Origin: Lysobacterales bacterium
GTDB taxonomy: Bacteria > Pseudomonadota > Gammaproteobacteria > Xanthomonadales > Ahniellaceae
Assembly: GCA_016182785.1 (NCBI GenBank)
Contig: JACPFU010000012.1
Coordinates: forward strand, 1 to 64,000
Length of the DNA: 64,000 nucleotides
Direction of reading: 5' to 3'
Shown: positions 25,625 to 36,140 of the stretch, piece by piece
Layout: every line of letters begins with the position of its first letter
Numbering within the stretch: position 1 is the first letter of the stretch
Notes under the pieces: model-generated
Database searches by the model: none
Told to the model about the DNA's origin: nothing
The model's input: the letters and a program-made list of their open reading frames with translations, nothing else
Program-made: the position numbers and the translations under genes

Positions 25625-28600
25625 GGGTCAACCTCAGGATCTCGTCGACATTGCGCAGCAGATCGGCTTCCTGGTACGGCTTTCCGAGGTAGCGATCGAC
25701 CCCGATTTCCATCGCGCGCTGGCGGTGTTTTTCGCCGGTACGCGAGGTGATCATGATGATCGGAACCGCCTTCAAGCGCGGGTCGTTGCGCATGTAGGTC
25801 GCGAACTCGTAACCGTCCATGCGCGGCATTTCGATGTCGAGCAGCACCAGGTCCGGCACGCGGTCCTGGATCTTCTCGACCGCGTCGAGGCCGTCCTTCG
25901 CGGTGGTGACTTCCATGTCGTTGCGCTCGAGCACGCGACTGGTGACCTTGCGCATCGTGATCGAGTCGTCGACCACCATGATCAGCGGCTGACGGCGCTC
26001 GGCGTGCACCGGCGTCGGCACCGCCACGTAAGGCACCTCGACGCCCTGCTCGTCGACCACGGTCTGGCGCAACGCCGCGACCTTGCGCACCAGCGGTGCC
26101 ATGTCGAGGATCATCACCACCGAGCCATCGCCCATGATCGTCGCGCCGAAAATGCCGGGCACCGAACTGATCTGCGGGCCAACCGACTTGACCACGACCT
26201 CGCGGCTGCCGAGCACGGCGTCGACGCGCACCGCGGCGCGCTGGTCGCCGGAGCGCACCATCAGCAGCGGCAGCTGTGCATCCTCGGTGGCGCGATGCGA
26301 GACGGTGCCAAGCAGATCGTGCATCTCGTAGATGGTGTATTCGTCGCCGCCGTAGCTGTACACCGGGTTGGCGCTGTGCATGCGCGCGTCCAGGTCCTCG
26401 CGGCGGATGCGCACGACGCCCTGCACCGACGACATCGGCACCGCGAACAGGTATTCGCCGATGCGGATCAGGATCGCCTGGGTCACCGCCAGCGTGAACG
26501 GCAGGCGCACCGTGAACTGGCTGCCCTTGCCGCGCACCGAGTCGATCGACAACGAGCCGCCGAGCTGCTTGATCTCGGAGTGCACCACGTCCATGCCGAC
26601 GCCGCGGCCGGCGATCTTGCTCACCGTTTCCGCGGTGGAGAAGCCGGTTTCGAGCACGAAGCCGAACAGATCGCGATCGGACAGCTGCGCGTCGGCCTTG
26701 AGCAGGCCGCGCTCGATCGCCTTGCGCCGGATCGCGTCGCGGTCCATGCCCTTGCCGTCGTCGTTGACGCGGATCACCACTTCCGTCGCTTCGCGCGAAA
26801 TCGCGATGGTGACCGTGCCTTCCTCGTTCTTGCCGTGGGCGGCGCGGTCGGCCGGGGTCTCGATGCCATGCGCGAGCGAGTTGCGCAGCATGTGCTCGAG
26901 CGGAGCGGTCATGCGGTCGAGGACGTTGCGGTCCATTTCGCCCTGGGCGCCTTCGACGCGCAACTGCGCACGCTTGTTCAGTTCGCCGGCGGTCTGGCGC
27001 ATCAGCCGGCGCAGGCGCGGCACGACCGAGTCGAACGGCACCATGCGCGTGCGCATCAGCCCTTCCTGCAGGTCGGAACTGACGCGCGATTGCTGCAGCA
27101 GCAGCGTTTCCGCCTGGCGTGTCAGGTCATCGAGCGCGCTCTGCAACGCGGCCAAGTCGGACACCGATTCGGCCAGTGCGCGCGACAGCTGCTGCAGGGT
27201 GGAGAAGCGATCGAGTTCGAGCGGATCGAAGTCGGCATCCGAAGCCTCGTGCTCGCGCTGGTAGCGCGCGATGATCTGTGCCTCGGTTTCGATTTCGAGC
27301 TTGCGCAGCTGCTCGCGCAGACGCGTCACCGTCTGGTCGAGCTCCTGCAGGTTGAAGCGGAAGGTGCCCATCTGCTGTTCCAGACGGGAGCGGTAGATCG
27401 AGACCTCGCCGGCGTAGTTGACCAGGTTGTCGAGCAGATCGGAGCGTACGCGGATCATTTCCTGCGCGACCCGGCCGGCTTCTTCGACTTCCTCGATCAT
27501 GTCGCGCGCCGGGCGCGCCGTCGCCGCTGCAGGCTTGGCCGCTTCGACCGGCGTGGCCGGCTGCACGACCGCGGCCGCAGCCGGGGTTTCCACGGCGCTT
27601 GGCGTTGGCACGGCGACGGCTTCGCCGCCGGCAACGGTCGGAATCGGCTCGCCGGCGACCAGCGCCTCGAAGCGCGCCACGGCGTTGACCGGCATGCCGA
27701 TCGCCTGCCGCTTCGCAACCCGCTGCACCAACTGGTGCAGTCGATCGAATCCGCGTTCCAGCGACTCCAGCGACACCCGGTCCATCGCCCGGCGACCGTC
27801 GGAGACCAGCTCCAGCAGCGCTTCCATGGCGTGGCTCAGGTCGCCGATCGGCGCCAGCCCGGCCATGCGTGCACCGCCCTTGAGCGTATGCAGTTCACGC
27901 TGCAGTCCGCTGACGATCTCGCGCTCGTGCGGCTGTTCGCGCAGACGCGCCATCATCGTGTCGGCGGCGTCGAGGATGTCGCCGCCCTCCTGCACGAAGA
28001 TCTCGAGCAGGTCCTCGTCCATGTCCGGCAGTTCCAACGGCCCGTCCGGGTTGGCATCGGGCTCGACCTGCGCGTACATCACCTCGGCCGCCGCCGGTTC
28101 CAGCGCCGCAAGCGCTGCTGGTTCCGGTTCCGGTTCCGACGCTGCCGCAAGCGAGGGCGCGGCCGGCTCCGGCATCCGCGGAATGTCCGCCGCTGCGGTG
28201 AACTCGTCTTGCAGCTCCGGCAATTCGGCTTCGGCGTCGGCCTGCGCGAACGCCTGCTCGATCGACCAGTCCTCCAGCGCCGCGAACTCGGGCTCGGCCA
28301 CCACTTCCGGGGCCGCGACCGCCTCGAATTCCGGCGGCGGTTCGGCTGCCGGCAGATCCTCGCGATAGGCGAGATCGGTGTCCTCGACCTCCAGCACCGG
28401 CGCCTCGTCGGCCAGTGCGGGCTCGCTTTCGAGGCGGATTTCCTCGACTTCGATTGGAGCTTGCTGCACTGGCGCTTCGACCGGCGCTTCGACCGGCGCT
28501 TCGATCGGAGCATCCAGCGCGAATTCCGCGAAGGGCTGCTCGGCATCTTCCGCCAGCGGCGCCAGGTCGGTCTCGGCAGCGAAAGCCGACTCGTCCAGCG

Positions 28601-31600
28601 TCACTTCGGGCACCACCGTGGCTTGGGCCTCGGCATCCCAGTTCCAGGCGTCCTCGCCCGCGCTCGCTGCGAGTTCGATGGTCTGATCCGCATCGGCTTC
28701 GGATTCGATCACCGCCGCCGCTTCGTCTGTCGCCGGTTCGGCGACCGACTCGGATGCGTCCTCGGCTGCAGCCTCCTCTTCGTCGACACTGACGTTGAAG
28801 ACGCCGAGCACGCTGTCCGGCTCCGGCAGGCCATTGCGGAAACGCGTCAGTTGTTCGGCCAGCGCCGCGGTGTCCGGCGCCACGAAACCACGCTGATCGG
28901 CACCCGCCACCACGTGCTCGATGACGCTGGCGGTCTCCTCGATCGCCTCCACGCCGGCCATGCTCGGCACTTCGCCGGCACCGCGCAGGCGCTTGACGTA
29001 ACCCTCCAGCGGCGCCAGCAGCGGCGCGATCGCCGGCAGGTCGACCATGGCGATGGCACCGTGCATGGTGTGCACCGCCCGCAACAGGTTTTCCGAAATC
29101 TGGCACCCGGCACCGGCCGCACGACACTCCGCGAGATAGCCGCGGACCGCCTGCAGATGCGTCGCCACTTCGCTGCGCAGGATCTCCAGCATCATCGGAT
29201 CGACCAGTGGCGGCTGCCACGACGTCAGGTCGACCTCGGCCAGCGGCGGTGGCGCCAGCTCGGTGTGGATGTCGAACGACTCGGTCAGCTCGACCGGCGC
29301 CTCGACGATCGCGGACGGCACCACCGGCACCGGGACCGGCTTCGGCTTGAGGCGCTTGATCTGCACGCGCACCTTCTCGATGCGCTTGATCGGCTCGGCC
29401 GGGCGCACCCAGGCTTCCTCGCCGGCCGCGAGCTTCTCGGCCACGGCCATGATCTGCGGCACGTCGGCGCCGCGCAATTGCTCGCCGCGCAGGGCTGCGA
29501 GCAGTGCGGGCAGCGCCGCCACCGCCTGGTCGAGCAGGTCGAGCACCGCCGGACTGACGGCAATGGTCTTGTCGAGCACGCGGTTGAGCATGTTCTCGAC
29601 CTTCCAGCTGAACTCGCCGAGCGCCATCGCGCCCACCAGGCGGCCACTGCCCTTCATGGTGTGGAACGAGCGCCGCACCGGCTTCAGCTTCTCGAAGTCG
29701 GCCGTGTTGTTCTTCCAGTCCGGCAGACAGCGATTCAGGTTTTCGACTTCCTCCTGCACTTCCTCGAGGAACACCTCGCGGATTTCTTCGTCGATGTCGT
29801 CGGAAGGCACCGCCTGGAACGCGCCACCGTCGCTGACCGGCGCCTCCTCGATGACCTCGCGCTCCTCTTCGACCCAGTCGTACTCGTATTCGTCTTCCTC
29901 GGGCACCGCCGCTGCGGCGGCCTCGGCCGCGCCCGCGGCCTGCGCCAGCGTCGTGGTTTCGGCGAACTTGAGCCCGGCGACATCCTGCTGCGGCGGCGGC
30001 TCGGGCGTCGGCGCCGGAGCCCCGACGACCAGATCTTCCATTCCGGCACCGGGCGCGATCTCGACCACCGAGCGCATCTCCGGCGACTCCGCGCTCACCG
30101 CGGCGGCGGGTGCGGCGTATTCCATGCCTGCCTTGCCGCTGTCGATGTTGGCGATGAAGCGATCGATCTCGCCGGCGTCCGGCAGGCTGACCGCCGTCAA
30201 CGTCGGCTCGCTCACGGCCGGCTCGGCCGTGGTCGCGACTGGTGCCACGGGTGCAGGGCTCGGTGCTGCGACCGGAGTCGCGGCAGCCTCGACAATGGTG
30301 GCGGACGCGGCCGCCGCGGCGGTCTCTGCCGCCAGCACTTCGTCCGCCGGAATCGGCCAGTAGCCGAGCGCCTCCAGGCTCTCGCGCGTGACCTCCAGGA
30401 TCTTCTCGCGCCCGGCGCGCTGCGCGTGCGTGGCTTCCAGGTAGTACTCGATGCTGGCCACGGCATCCGCGAGCCGGTCCATCTGTTCCCCGGTCGGCAC
30501 GCGCTTGCGCAGCAGCACTTCGACGTCGATGAACTTCGCCATCGCCGCCAGCAGCTGGCTCGCCTCGTCGAGCTGGACCATGCGCATGGCGCCGCCAATC
30601 TCGTCGAACAGGCGCGGGATCGACTCGGCCTTGTCGTGCTTCCAGCCGGACTCGATGAAGGCGACGATATCCTGCTTCACCTGCAGCAGGTTGGTCTGCA
30701 CTTCCTTCATCAGCGCGTCGAGGATCTTGCGCACCTCGACCTGCGGCAGCTCCATCGTGGTCGCGCCCTCGACCGCTGGCGCCTTCTCCTCGTCCGCACC
30801 GAGCCGGTCGATGTTGTCGTCGAGCGACGCATCGACGAACAGCAATGCGCCGGCGATGTCGAGCAGCGCGCCTTCTTCGGCCGGCTTGGTGCCGGCCACC
30901 ATCGCGGTCAGGCTGTCGCGTTGTTCGAGGATCACGCGCCGCGGCACACCGAGACCGAGCATGCCGAGGGTGTCGGCGGCGCGGTCGAGCACTTCGCGCT
31001 GGGCGCCGAGGTCGGCCGGATTCGGGTTCGCGGTGCGCAGGTACAGGTCGAGCGCGTCCTTGACGCGCATCAGGTCTTCCTTGATGGCGGTGGAGACGGT
31101 GTCGAGCAGCGCCCGGTTGCGCCCGCCCAGCGTGCCGCGTGCGTGTTCGATTTCCTTGTCGCTCGGCAGCAGCGAATCGAGCTTGTAGGTGCGCTTCAGC
31201 TCGCCGATGCGGCCGTCGCTGCCGCGCGCGTGCGCCGCGTAATACAGCAGGTTCTTGATCAGGTCGCGCGGCGGCTCCAGCTTGAGCACGTTCTCGCCGC
31301 CGTCGGCAAGGCGCTTGATCTCGCGATCGACGCGGCCAAACAGCAGCTTCACCGCCTGGTTGGCGTCGACCAGCCCGCTGCGCACGCCATCCAGCAGTCC
31401 GCCGGCCACCCACCACAGGCGCCGGCCGTCCTCGTGGAAGGTCACGCTGCGCAAGCCGTCGAGTGCATTCATCAGCCCGGCGGCGGCGACGTTCGAGGTC
31501 TGGTCGCGCAACCACTTGACCAGCGCCATCTGGTAGTTGGTGCGCAGGCGCGCCGCGACCGGCTTCAATTCCGCCTCGGGCAACGGCTTGTCCGGACCGG

Positions 31601-32060
31601 CCGCAGCCGGCGGAAGCGGCGCCGAGAGGTCCGGCGAGAACAACACGCCTTCGCTCAGCAGCTTCTCGCCGCGGCAGGCACGCAGGTCGTTCAACAGCGG
31701 CAGCAGGACGATTGGGATGTCCTTGTGCCCGCCCTGCAGGCGTTCCAGGTAGTCGGGCAGCTGCACGATGCCGCGCATCAGCACTTCGTAGGCATCGTTC
31801 TTGTTGCGGATCTGGTCGTCGAGCAGGCCTTGGGCGACCCGCTCCATTTCCTCCACCACCATCGCCGCGCCATACAGCTCGACCATGCGCAGGGTGCCCT
31901 GCACCTGGTGCAGGTAGGTCGCGCAGAAACGCATCAGACTGGAGTCGGCGGGATCGTCGACGTAGGCCTCAAGCGCCTGTCTGGCCTGCTTGAGCGTCTC
32001 GTCGAGCTCCTGCTTGACCCAGTTCAGGGTGGTGAAATCGATTTCGTGTTGCAGACGCAT
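25611..32060 (-). CDS. chpA: Chemosensory hybrid histidine kinase ChpA/PilL
   Basis: 2149 aa from ATG 32060 (GAGG site; a GTG at 32072 is upstream). The kinase of the type IV pilus chemosensory system. An N-terminal Hpt-like domain has H51 (LHQVQGTLRM); further Hpt domains have H800 (SFHTMKGSG), H997 in a modified HTMHG, and H1391 (LHTLKGG). They are separated by Ala/Pro/Glu linkers. Then CheA dimerisation and ATPase region (about 1560-1860: NSLAHGIETPADR, DDGKGMD, GRGVGMDVV), a CheW domain (about 1870-2000) and a receiver with D2075 (LLDIEMPRMDG). P. aeruginosa ChpA is about 2470 aa with eight Xpt domains, so this version is shorter. It sits in the pil-chp operon 8 bp after pilK. Confidence 0.95.
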   Translation of the reverse strand: MRLQHEIDFTTLNWVKQELDETLKQARQALEAYVDDPADSSLMRFCATYLHQVQGTLRMVELYGAAMVVEEMERVAQGLLDDQIRNKNDAYEVLMRGIVQLPDYLERLQGGHKDIPIVLLPLLNDLRACRGEKLLSEGVLFSPDLSAPLPPAAAGPDKPLPEAELKPVAARLRTNYQMALVKWLRDQTSNVAAAGLMNALDGLRSVTFHEDGRRLWWVAGGLLDGVRSGLVDANQAVKLLFGRVDREIKRLADGGENVLKLEPPRDLIKNLLYYAAHARGSDGRIGELKRTYKLDSLLPSDKEIEHARGTLGGRNRALLDTVSTAIKEDLMRVKDALDLYLRTANPNPADLGAQREVLDRAADTLGMLGLGVPRRVILEQRDSLTAMVAGTKPAEEGALLDIAGALLFVDASLDDNIDRLGADEEKAPAVEGATTMELPQVEVRKILDALMKEVQTNLLQVKQDIVAFIESGWKHDKAESIPRLFDEIGGAMRMVQLDEASQLLAAMAKFIDVEVLLRKRVPTGEQMDRLADAVASIEYYLEATHAQRAGREKILEVTRESLEALGYWPIPADEVLAAETAAAAASATIVEAAATPVAAPSPAPVAPVATTAEPAVSEPTLTAVSLPDAGEIDRFIANIDSGKAGMEYAAPAAAVSAESPEMRSVVEIAPGAGMEDLVVGAPAPTPEPPPQQDVAGLKFAETTTLAQAAGAAEAAAAAVPEEDEYEYDWVEEEREVIEEAPVSDGGAFQAVPSDDIDEEIREVFLEEVQEEVENLNRCLPDWKNNTADFEKLKPVRRSFHTMKGSGRLVGAMALGEFSWKVENMLNRVLDKTIAVSPAVLDLLDQAVAALPALLAALRGEQLRGADVPQIMAVAEKLAAGEEAWVRPAEPIKRIEKVRVQIKRLKPKPVPVPVVPSAIVEAPVELTESFDIHTELAPPPLAEVDLTSWQPPLVDPMMLEILRSEVATHLQAVRGYLAECRAAGAGCQISENLLRAVHTMHGAIAMVDLPAIAPLLAPLEGYVKRLRGAGEVPSMAGVEAIEETASVIEHVVAGADQRGFVAPDTAALAEQLTRFRNGLPEPDSVLGVFNVSVDEEEAAAEDASESVAEPATDEAAAVIESEADADQTIELAASAGEDAWNWDAEAQATVVPEVTLDESAFAAETDLAPLAEDAEQPFAEFALDAPIEAPVEAPVEAPVQQAPIEVEEIRLESEPALADEAPVLEVEDTDLAYREDLPAAEPPPEFEAVAAPEVVAEPEFAALEDWSIEQAFAQADAEAELPELQDEFTAAADIPRMPEPAAPSLAAASEPEPEPAALAALEPAAAEVMYAQVEPDANPDGPLELPDMDEDLLEIFVQEGGDILDAADTMMARLREQPHEREIVSGLQRELHTLKGGARMAGLAPIGDLSHAMEALLELVSDGRRAMDRVSLESLERGFDRLHQLVQRVAKRQAIGMPVNAVARFEALVAGEPIPTVAGGEAVAVPTPSAVETPAAAAVVQPATPVEAAKPAAATARPARDMIEEVEEAGRVAQEMIRVRSDLLDNLVNYAGEVSIYRSRLEQQMGTFRFNLQELDQTVTRLREQLRKLEIETEAQIIARYQREHEASDADFDPLELDRFSTLQQLSRALAESVSDLAALQSALDDLTRQAETLLLQQSRVSSDLQEGLMRTRMVPFDSVVPRLRRLMRQTAGELNKRAQLRVEGAQGEMDRNVLDRMTAPLEHMLRNSLAHGIETPADRAAHGKNEEGTVTIAISREATEVVIRVNDDGKGMDRDAIRRKAIERGLLKADAQLSDRDLFGFVLETGFSTAETVSKIAGRGVGMDVVHSEIKQLGGSLSIDSVRGKGSQFTVRLPFTLAVTQAILIRIGEYLFAVPMSSVQGVVRIRREDLDARMHSANPVYSYGGDEYTIYEMHDLLGTVSHRATEDAQLPLLMVRSGDQRAAVRVDAVLGSREVVVKSVGPQISSVPGIFGATIMGDGSVVMILDMAPLVRKVAALRQTVVDEQGVEVPYVAVPTPVHAERRQPLIMVVDDSITMRKVTSRVLERNDMEVTTAKDGLDAVEKIQDRVPDLVLLDIEMPRMDGYEFATYMRNDPRLKAVPIIMITSRTGEKHRQRAMEIGVDRYLGKPYQEADLLRNVDEILRLTRAVH
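28471..28506. repeat. Three 12-bp tandem units in the chpA linker
   Basis: GGCGCTTCGACC is repeated three times (last unit ends GATC), coding for PVEA-type repeats in the Ala/Pro/Glu linker of ChpA. Being a multiple of 3, copy-number change would alter linker length without frameshift. Confidence 0.8.
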
Positions 32061-32068
32061 ATGCAACC

Positions 32069-32941
32069 TCACCCGTTTCGGCAGTACGCCAGGGTCTGGC
32101 GCCCACCGATCCGTGTCAGCTGGGGATTGGCAAATCCGAGCACCTCACCAGGTCCTAGGACCAGGAGGCCACCGGGCTTCAGCAGATCGGCAAGCGCATC
32201 GAGCAATGCCTTGCGGCGCTCGCGGGCGAAGTAGATCAGCACGTTCTGGCAGTAGATCAGGTCGAGCTTCTTCAGCGGCGCGCGCGCCACGTCGAGCAGG
32301 TTGAAGGTCGCGAAACCGACGCGCTTGCGCAGCGCTTCCACGACCTGGAAGGAATCCTTGCCTTCAGCCACGGTGTAGTTCGTGCGGTACGGCTCGGGCA
32401 ACTCGACCAGGCGCTCGCGCGGATACAAGCCGGAGCGCCCGACCGCGAGCGCGGGGTTGCTGATGTCGGTCGCGGTGACGCCGAAATAGGCCTTGCCGGC
32501 ATCGAGTGCGCGCAGCTTGTGATCGAGCGCCATCGCCAGCGAATAGGCCTCCTCGCCGGTCGCGCAACCGACGCTCCAGGCATGCACGGCGGACCCGGGC
32601 GCTTTCGCGAGATGTGCCGGCAGCCACTCCTCGCTGATCAGTTCGAGCGAAGGCTGGTGGCGAAAGAAGCGGGTCTCGTGCACGGTCAGGCGATCGACCA
32701 GCGTGGCCCACTCGATCGCGCCGCGCGCGCCATTCAACACCTGGTCGAAATAGGTGTCGAAACTGGCATAGCCGGTTTCGCGCATGCGCATGCGCAGGCC
32801 GGTGACCAGGAAGGTCTTGCGGTCCGGCGGCACCACCACCCCGGTGCGCCGCTGCAACAGATCGACCCAGCGCACGAACTCCTCGTCACCCATGCTTGGC
32901 ATCGGCGAGAAGGGGTTCCTGCTGGGTGCGATCGTCACCAT
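32069..32941 (-). CDS. pilK: CheR-type protein-glutamate methyltransferase PilK
   Basis: 290 aa. A CheR methyltransferase: N-terminal helical domain (FVRWVDLLQRRTGVVVPPDRKTFLVTGLRMRMR), then a SAM domain with VHETRFFRHQPS, WSVGCATGEEAYSLAM (motif I), GVTATDISNPAL and LDLIYCQNVLIYF. It methylates the PilJ receptor, opposed by ChpB. Start ATG 32941 is kept, although internal ATGs at 32902 and 32893 are possible because no clear ribosome site precedes 32941. It lies between pilJ (15 bp) and chpA (8 bp). Confidence 0.92.
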   Translation of the reverse strand: MVTIAPSRNPFSPMPSMGDEEFVRWVDLLQRRTGVVVPPDRKTFLVTGLRMRMRETGYASFDTYFDQVLNGARGAIEWATLVDRLTVHETRFFRHQPSLELISEEWLPAHLAKAPGSAVHAWSVGCATGEEAYSLAMALDHKLRALDAGKAYFGVTATDISNPALAVGRSGLYPRERLVELPEPYRTNYTVAEGKDSFQVVEALRKRVGFATFNLLDVARAPLKKLDLIYCQNVLIYFARERRKALLDALADLLKPGGLLVLGPGEVLGFANPQLTRIGGRQTLAYCRNG

Positions 32942-32956
32942 CGAGGAGTGGTTCCG

Positions 32957-34990
32957 TCAGCCCGGCAGCTTGAAGTCGGCGACCGATCGACGCAGGTCGG
33001 CGGCCAATTGCGCCAGGTTTCCAATCGACTCCGCCGTCTGCGATGCACCGGCCGAGGTCTGCGTGGTGATTTCCTGAATCACGTTCATCGTCGCCGAGAT
33101 GTTGGTTGCCGCGGCCGACTGCTGGCGCGCCGCTTCGGAGATGTTCTGAATGAGGTCGGCGAGGTCGTTCGAGACCTTTTCGATCTCGCCGAGCGCGAGG
33201 CCCGCGTCTTCCGCGAGGCGCGCACCCGCCACCACTTCCGAGGTCGTCTGTTCCATCGAGCTGACGGCTTCGTTGGTGTCGGCCTGAATGGTCTGCACCA
33301 GCGTTTCGATTCGCTTGGTCGCGCCACCGGAGCGTTCCGCGAGTCGTTGCACTTCGTCCGCGACGACCGCGAATCCGCGACCGGCCTCACCGGCGGAGGC
33401 CGCTTGAATGGCGGCGTTCAGCGCGAGAATGTTGGTCTGCTCGGCGATGTCGTTGATCAGTTCGACGATCGATCCGATTTCCTGGGTGGATTCGCCGAGG
33501 CGCTTGATTCGCTTCGAGGTTTCCTGGATCTGGTCACGGATGTTGTCCATGCCCTGGATGGTCTGGCGCACCATCGCCGCACCCTTGCCGGCGATCGCCA
33601 CGGAGCGTTGCGCCACGTCGGCCGATTCGGCCGAGTTCTTCGACACTTCGTCGATCGAGACCGCGATCTCGTTGATCGCCGCCGACGCCGAAGTGATCTG
33701 TTGCGCCTGATGTTCCGCGGCCTCCGCGAGGTGCATCGCCGTCGCCTGCGTTTCCTGCGCGGCGGCTGCCACCTGCACTGCGGTCTCGTTGATGGTGGTC
33801 ACCAGGGAGCGCAGCGCTTCGACCGCGAAGTTCACCGAGTCCGCGATCGCGCCGGTGATGTCCTCGGTCACCGTCGCCTTCACCGTCAGGTCGCCTTCCG
33901 CGAGCGAACCCATTTCGTCCAGCAAGCGCAGAATGGCTTCCTGGTTGCGCTGGTTCAGGTCGGCGGTGCTCTGCAGCTGGCGGCGGGTGGCGCCGTACTG
34001 GGCCAGGCCGGCGAGCAGCGAGAACAGCAGCGTCAGCGCGCCGAGACCGAGCGAGACGTAGTCGTTGCCGAAGATGCGTTGTCCGGGCAGCTTGCCGAGA
34101 CCGGTGGCCATGTTCTTGCTCGACTCCAGCAGGAACCCGGAGGCCTGGAAGATGTTGTCGGCGGCCTCGGTCACCTCGAACAGGTCGGTCGATGCGCTCT
34201 GGATCTTCTCGACGTTCTCGCCGACGCCGCTGTACAGGGTCTGGACGTCGGAGACGATCGCGCGCGCGGTCGGATTGGACAGTGCCTCGATGCCGATTTC
34301 GGCGTCGCCCTGCATCCAGCCATTGAGCACGCGGCTGTAGACCTGGGCATCGCGGGCGAACTGGTCGGCGGCGGAAATGGCCTGGTCGCCACCCTGCAGA
34401 ATGTCGGACACGCGGCGCAGCATGCGGTCGGCGAGCAGCATCTGGCGGCTGGCCTGGTAGAGGTGGTCGCCGGAGGCGCGCGAGTCGCGGAACACCGAGA
34501 ACAGTTCGTCGATCTTGCCGGTCAGCTGCGGGATCGCGGACTGGAACTCCGCGGCGGTTTCGGTGATGTCGAGCACGAGTTCCTGGCGAGTGAGAATCGT
34601 GTTCGCGGCGTTGTTGATCGGGCCCCAGTCCTCATTGAGCTTGTTCAGCGGGATCTTCACCGCGTCGGACTCGTTGATGTAGGCCGGGATGCCGGCCTTG
34701 CTGTCGCCCTTCATCAACCCGTTGACGCGGGTCTCGATCGAGGCGCGCGTGGTCTTGAGCTCCTCGAACGCTTCGAGGTTACCCGCCGCCGCTTCGGTCG
34801 CGAACTTGGAGATCTGCTGCGACAACACCTGCAGGTCGGTGGTGTAACCGATCGCGGCGCGTTCCTGGTTGTCCTTGTAGAAACGCCAGCCGACGTTCAG
34901 CAGCAGGGCCAGAAGGCTGAAGAAGGCCAGAAGGCCCCACGATGCGGATCCGCTGAATCGCGACCCGGTATTGGCTGACGTTGTGCTCAT
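32957..34990 (-). CDS. pilJ: Type IV pilus methyl-accepting chemotaxis protein PilJ
   Basis: 677 aa. Two transmembrane helices (about 17-36 and 325-346) enclose a periplasmic PilJ-type sensor domain. HAMP-like segment and cytoplasmic coiled coil follow, with the hairpin tip [34 protein letters not shown]. The tip binds the CheW adaptor and kinase. In Pseudomonas PilJ senses pilin status and surface contact. It is the only receptor in the cluster. The ATG has a GGAAC site. Confidence 0.95.
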   Translation of the reverse strand: MSTTSANTGSRFSGSASWGLLAFFSLLALLLNVGWRFYKDNQERAAIGYTTDLQVLSQQISKFATEAAAGNLEAFEELKTTRASIETRVNGLMKGDSKAGIPAYINESDAVKIPLNKLNEDWGPINNAANTILTRQELVLDITETAAEFQSAIPQLTGKIDELFSVFRDSRASGDHLYQASRQMLLADRMLRRVSDILQGGDQAISAADQFARDAQVYSRVLNGWMQGDAEIGIEALSNPTARAIVSDVQTLYSGVGENVEKIQSASTDLFEVTEAADNIFQASGFLLESSKNMATGLGKLPGQRIFGNDYVSLGLGALTLLFSLLAGLAQYGATRRQLQSTADLNQRNQEAILRLLDEMGSLAEGDLTVKATVTEDITGAIADSVNFAVEALRSLVTTINETAVQVAAAAQETQATAMHLAEAAEHQAQQITSASAAINEIAVSIDEVSKNSAESADVAQRSVAIAGKGAAMVRQTIQGMDNIRDQIQETSKRIKRLGESTQEIGSIVELINDIAEQTNILALNAAIQAASAGEAGRGFAVVADEVQRLAERSGGATKRIETLVQTIQADTNEAVSSMEQTTSEVVAGARLAEDAGLALGEIEKVSNDLADLIQNISEAARQQSAAATNISATMNVIQEITTQTSAGASQTAESIGNLAQLAADLRRSVADFKLPG

Positions 34991-35029
34991 AGGTTGTTCC
35001 TCGCCGCTCTGACCACCAAAACCGACGGA

Positions 35030-35578
35030 CTATGCCGCCGCCTGTACGAATTCCCGGTTCCGCACCAGCGCGCTCACGCTGAAGTGCAGGTACCGGACGC
35101 CTCCGAGGTCGTACTGCTTCGGGATGTAGCGCTGGTAGCGCACATCGTCCTCCACGGCACCAACCACCTCATTCTCGTCCACCAGACTGCGCTGCCCGAG
35201 CACTTCGTCGACCAGCAGGCCGACGTTGCCGCCCTGCTGCTTCACGACCAGCACGCGCGAGCGCTCGTTGTGGGTGTTCTTCTCGCCCTCGATGAAACCG
35301 CGCAGGTCGACCACCGGCACCAGGTTGCCGCGCACGTTGGCAACGCCGAGCAGCCACAGCCGCGTGCCCGGCACGAAGGTCATCGTCGGGTAGGTCAGGA
35401 TTTCGTTGATCTCGGTGATGCTGCTGACCATCAACTTGCCGCCGACGCGAAACGCGATGCCGCGCCACAGGCCGGGCGCATCGATCTGCTCGGGCAGGCC
35501 GGCGACGTGGGCGAGACTGCGTTGCTCGTAATCGAGCAGCATCTCGAACGGCCCCATCGATTGTGCGGATTCGCTCAT
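35030..35578 (-). CDS. pilI: CheW-type adaptor PilI
   Basis: 182 aa from ATG 35578 with GAGGGG 7 bases upstream; the longer frame toward 35935 runs antisense-like through pilG and has no support. CheW domain: GIAFRVGGKLMVSSITEINEIL, LLGVANVRGNLVPVVDLRGF, GLLVDEVLGQRSL. It couples PilJ to ChpA. The gene directly follows pilG (59-bp gap), where other Pil-Chp clusters carry pilH. Confidence 0.93.
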   Translation of the reverse strand: MSESAQSMGPFEMLLDYEQRSLAHVAGLPEQIDAPGLWRGIAFRVGGKLMVSSITEINEILTYPTMTFVPGTRLWLLGVANVRGNLVPVVDLRGFIEGEKNTHNERSRVLVVKQQGGNVGLLVDEVLGQRSLVDENEVVGAVEDDVRYQRYIPKQYDLGGVRYLHFSVSALVRNREFVQAAA

Positions 35579-35637
35579 GCGTTCCCCTCGAATCTGCGGC
35601 GGAAAATGCTCATCGGCCCCACTCCCCTGCGACGGCA

Positions 35638-36042
35638 TCAGCCCTTCAGATCGACGTGGCGCCGGATCGCGCCGAGCAGTTCTTCGCGCGTGAACGGTTT
35701 GGTCAGGTATTGCTCGGAACCGACGATGCGGCCGCGTGCCTTGTCGAACAGGCCGTCCTTCGACGACAACATGATCACCGGCACGTTCTTGAACAGCTGG
35801 TTGTTCTTGATCAGCGCGCAGGTCTGATAACCATCCAGGCGCGGCATCATGATGTCGACGAAGATGATCTGCGGCTGTTGATCGGAGATTTTCGACAACG
35901 CCTCGAAACCATCGGTTGCGGTCACCACATCGCAACCTTCCTTCTTCAACAGTGTTTCGGCGGTACGGCGGATGGTTTTCGAATCGTCGATCACCATCAC
36001 CTTCAAACCGGCGAGGGAACCTTCCTTACCTTGCTCGTCCAT
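35638..36042 (-). CDS. pilG: Response regulator PilG (single receiver domain)
   Basis: 134 aa from ATG 36042 (MDEQGKEGSLAGLKVMVIDDS). Near-identical pattern to PilG: KVMVIDDSKTIRRTAETLLKK, FVDIMMPRLDGYQTCALIKNN with the phospho-acceptor Asp, IMLSSKDGLFDKARGRIVGS and YLTKPFTREELL. It has no output domain. Phosphorylated by ChpA, PilG promotes pilus extension and cAMP signalling in Pseudomonas. First gene of the operon; a promoter with perfect TTGACA lies about 95-130 bp upstream. It is divergent from gshB. Confidence 0.95.
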   Translation of the reverse strand: MDEQGKEGSLAGLKVMVIDDSKTIRRTAETLLKKEGCDVVTATDGFEALSKISDQQPQIIFVDIMMPRLDGYQTCALIKNNQLFKNVPVIMLSSKDGLFDKARGRIVGSEQYLTKPFTREELLGAIRRHVDLKG

Positions 36043-36140
36043 GCGACCCCCGGGAGTCTTTGGGTGCAACCTGATGCAGTTCGCCGCATGTCGCGTGGCC
36101 CCAAAAGCGCACAACGACGGCCCCGAACCTGATTGAAAGC

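Noticed and set aside
28471..28506. CRISPR-like repeats
   Set aside because: Short contiguous coding repeats without spacers; no cas genes in the window.
25614..32234. 2206-residue plus-strand open frame opposite chpA
   Set aside because: Antisense shadow caused by high GC and third-position bias; no domain, start signal or plausible composition (His/Arg/Gln-rich).
35579..35935. N-terminal extension of the pilI frame, first considered as a hidden or fused pilH
   Set aside because: It translates as out-of-frame pilG sequence and has no receiver motifs.
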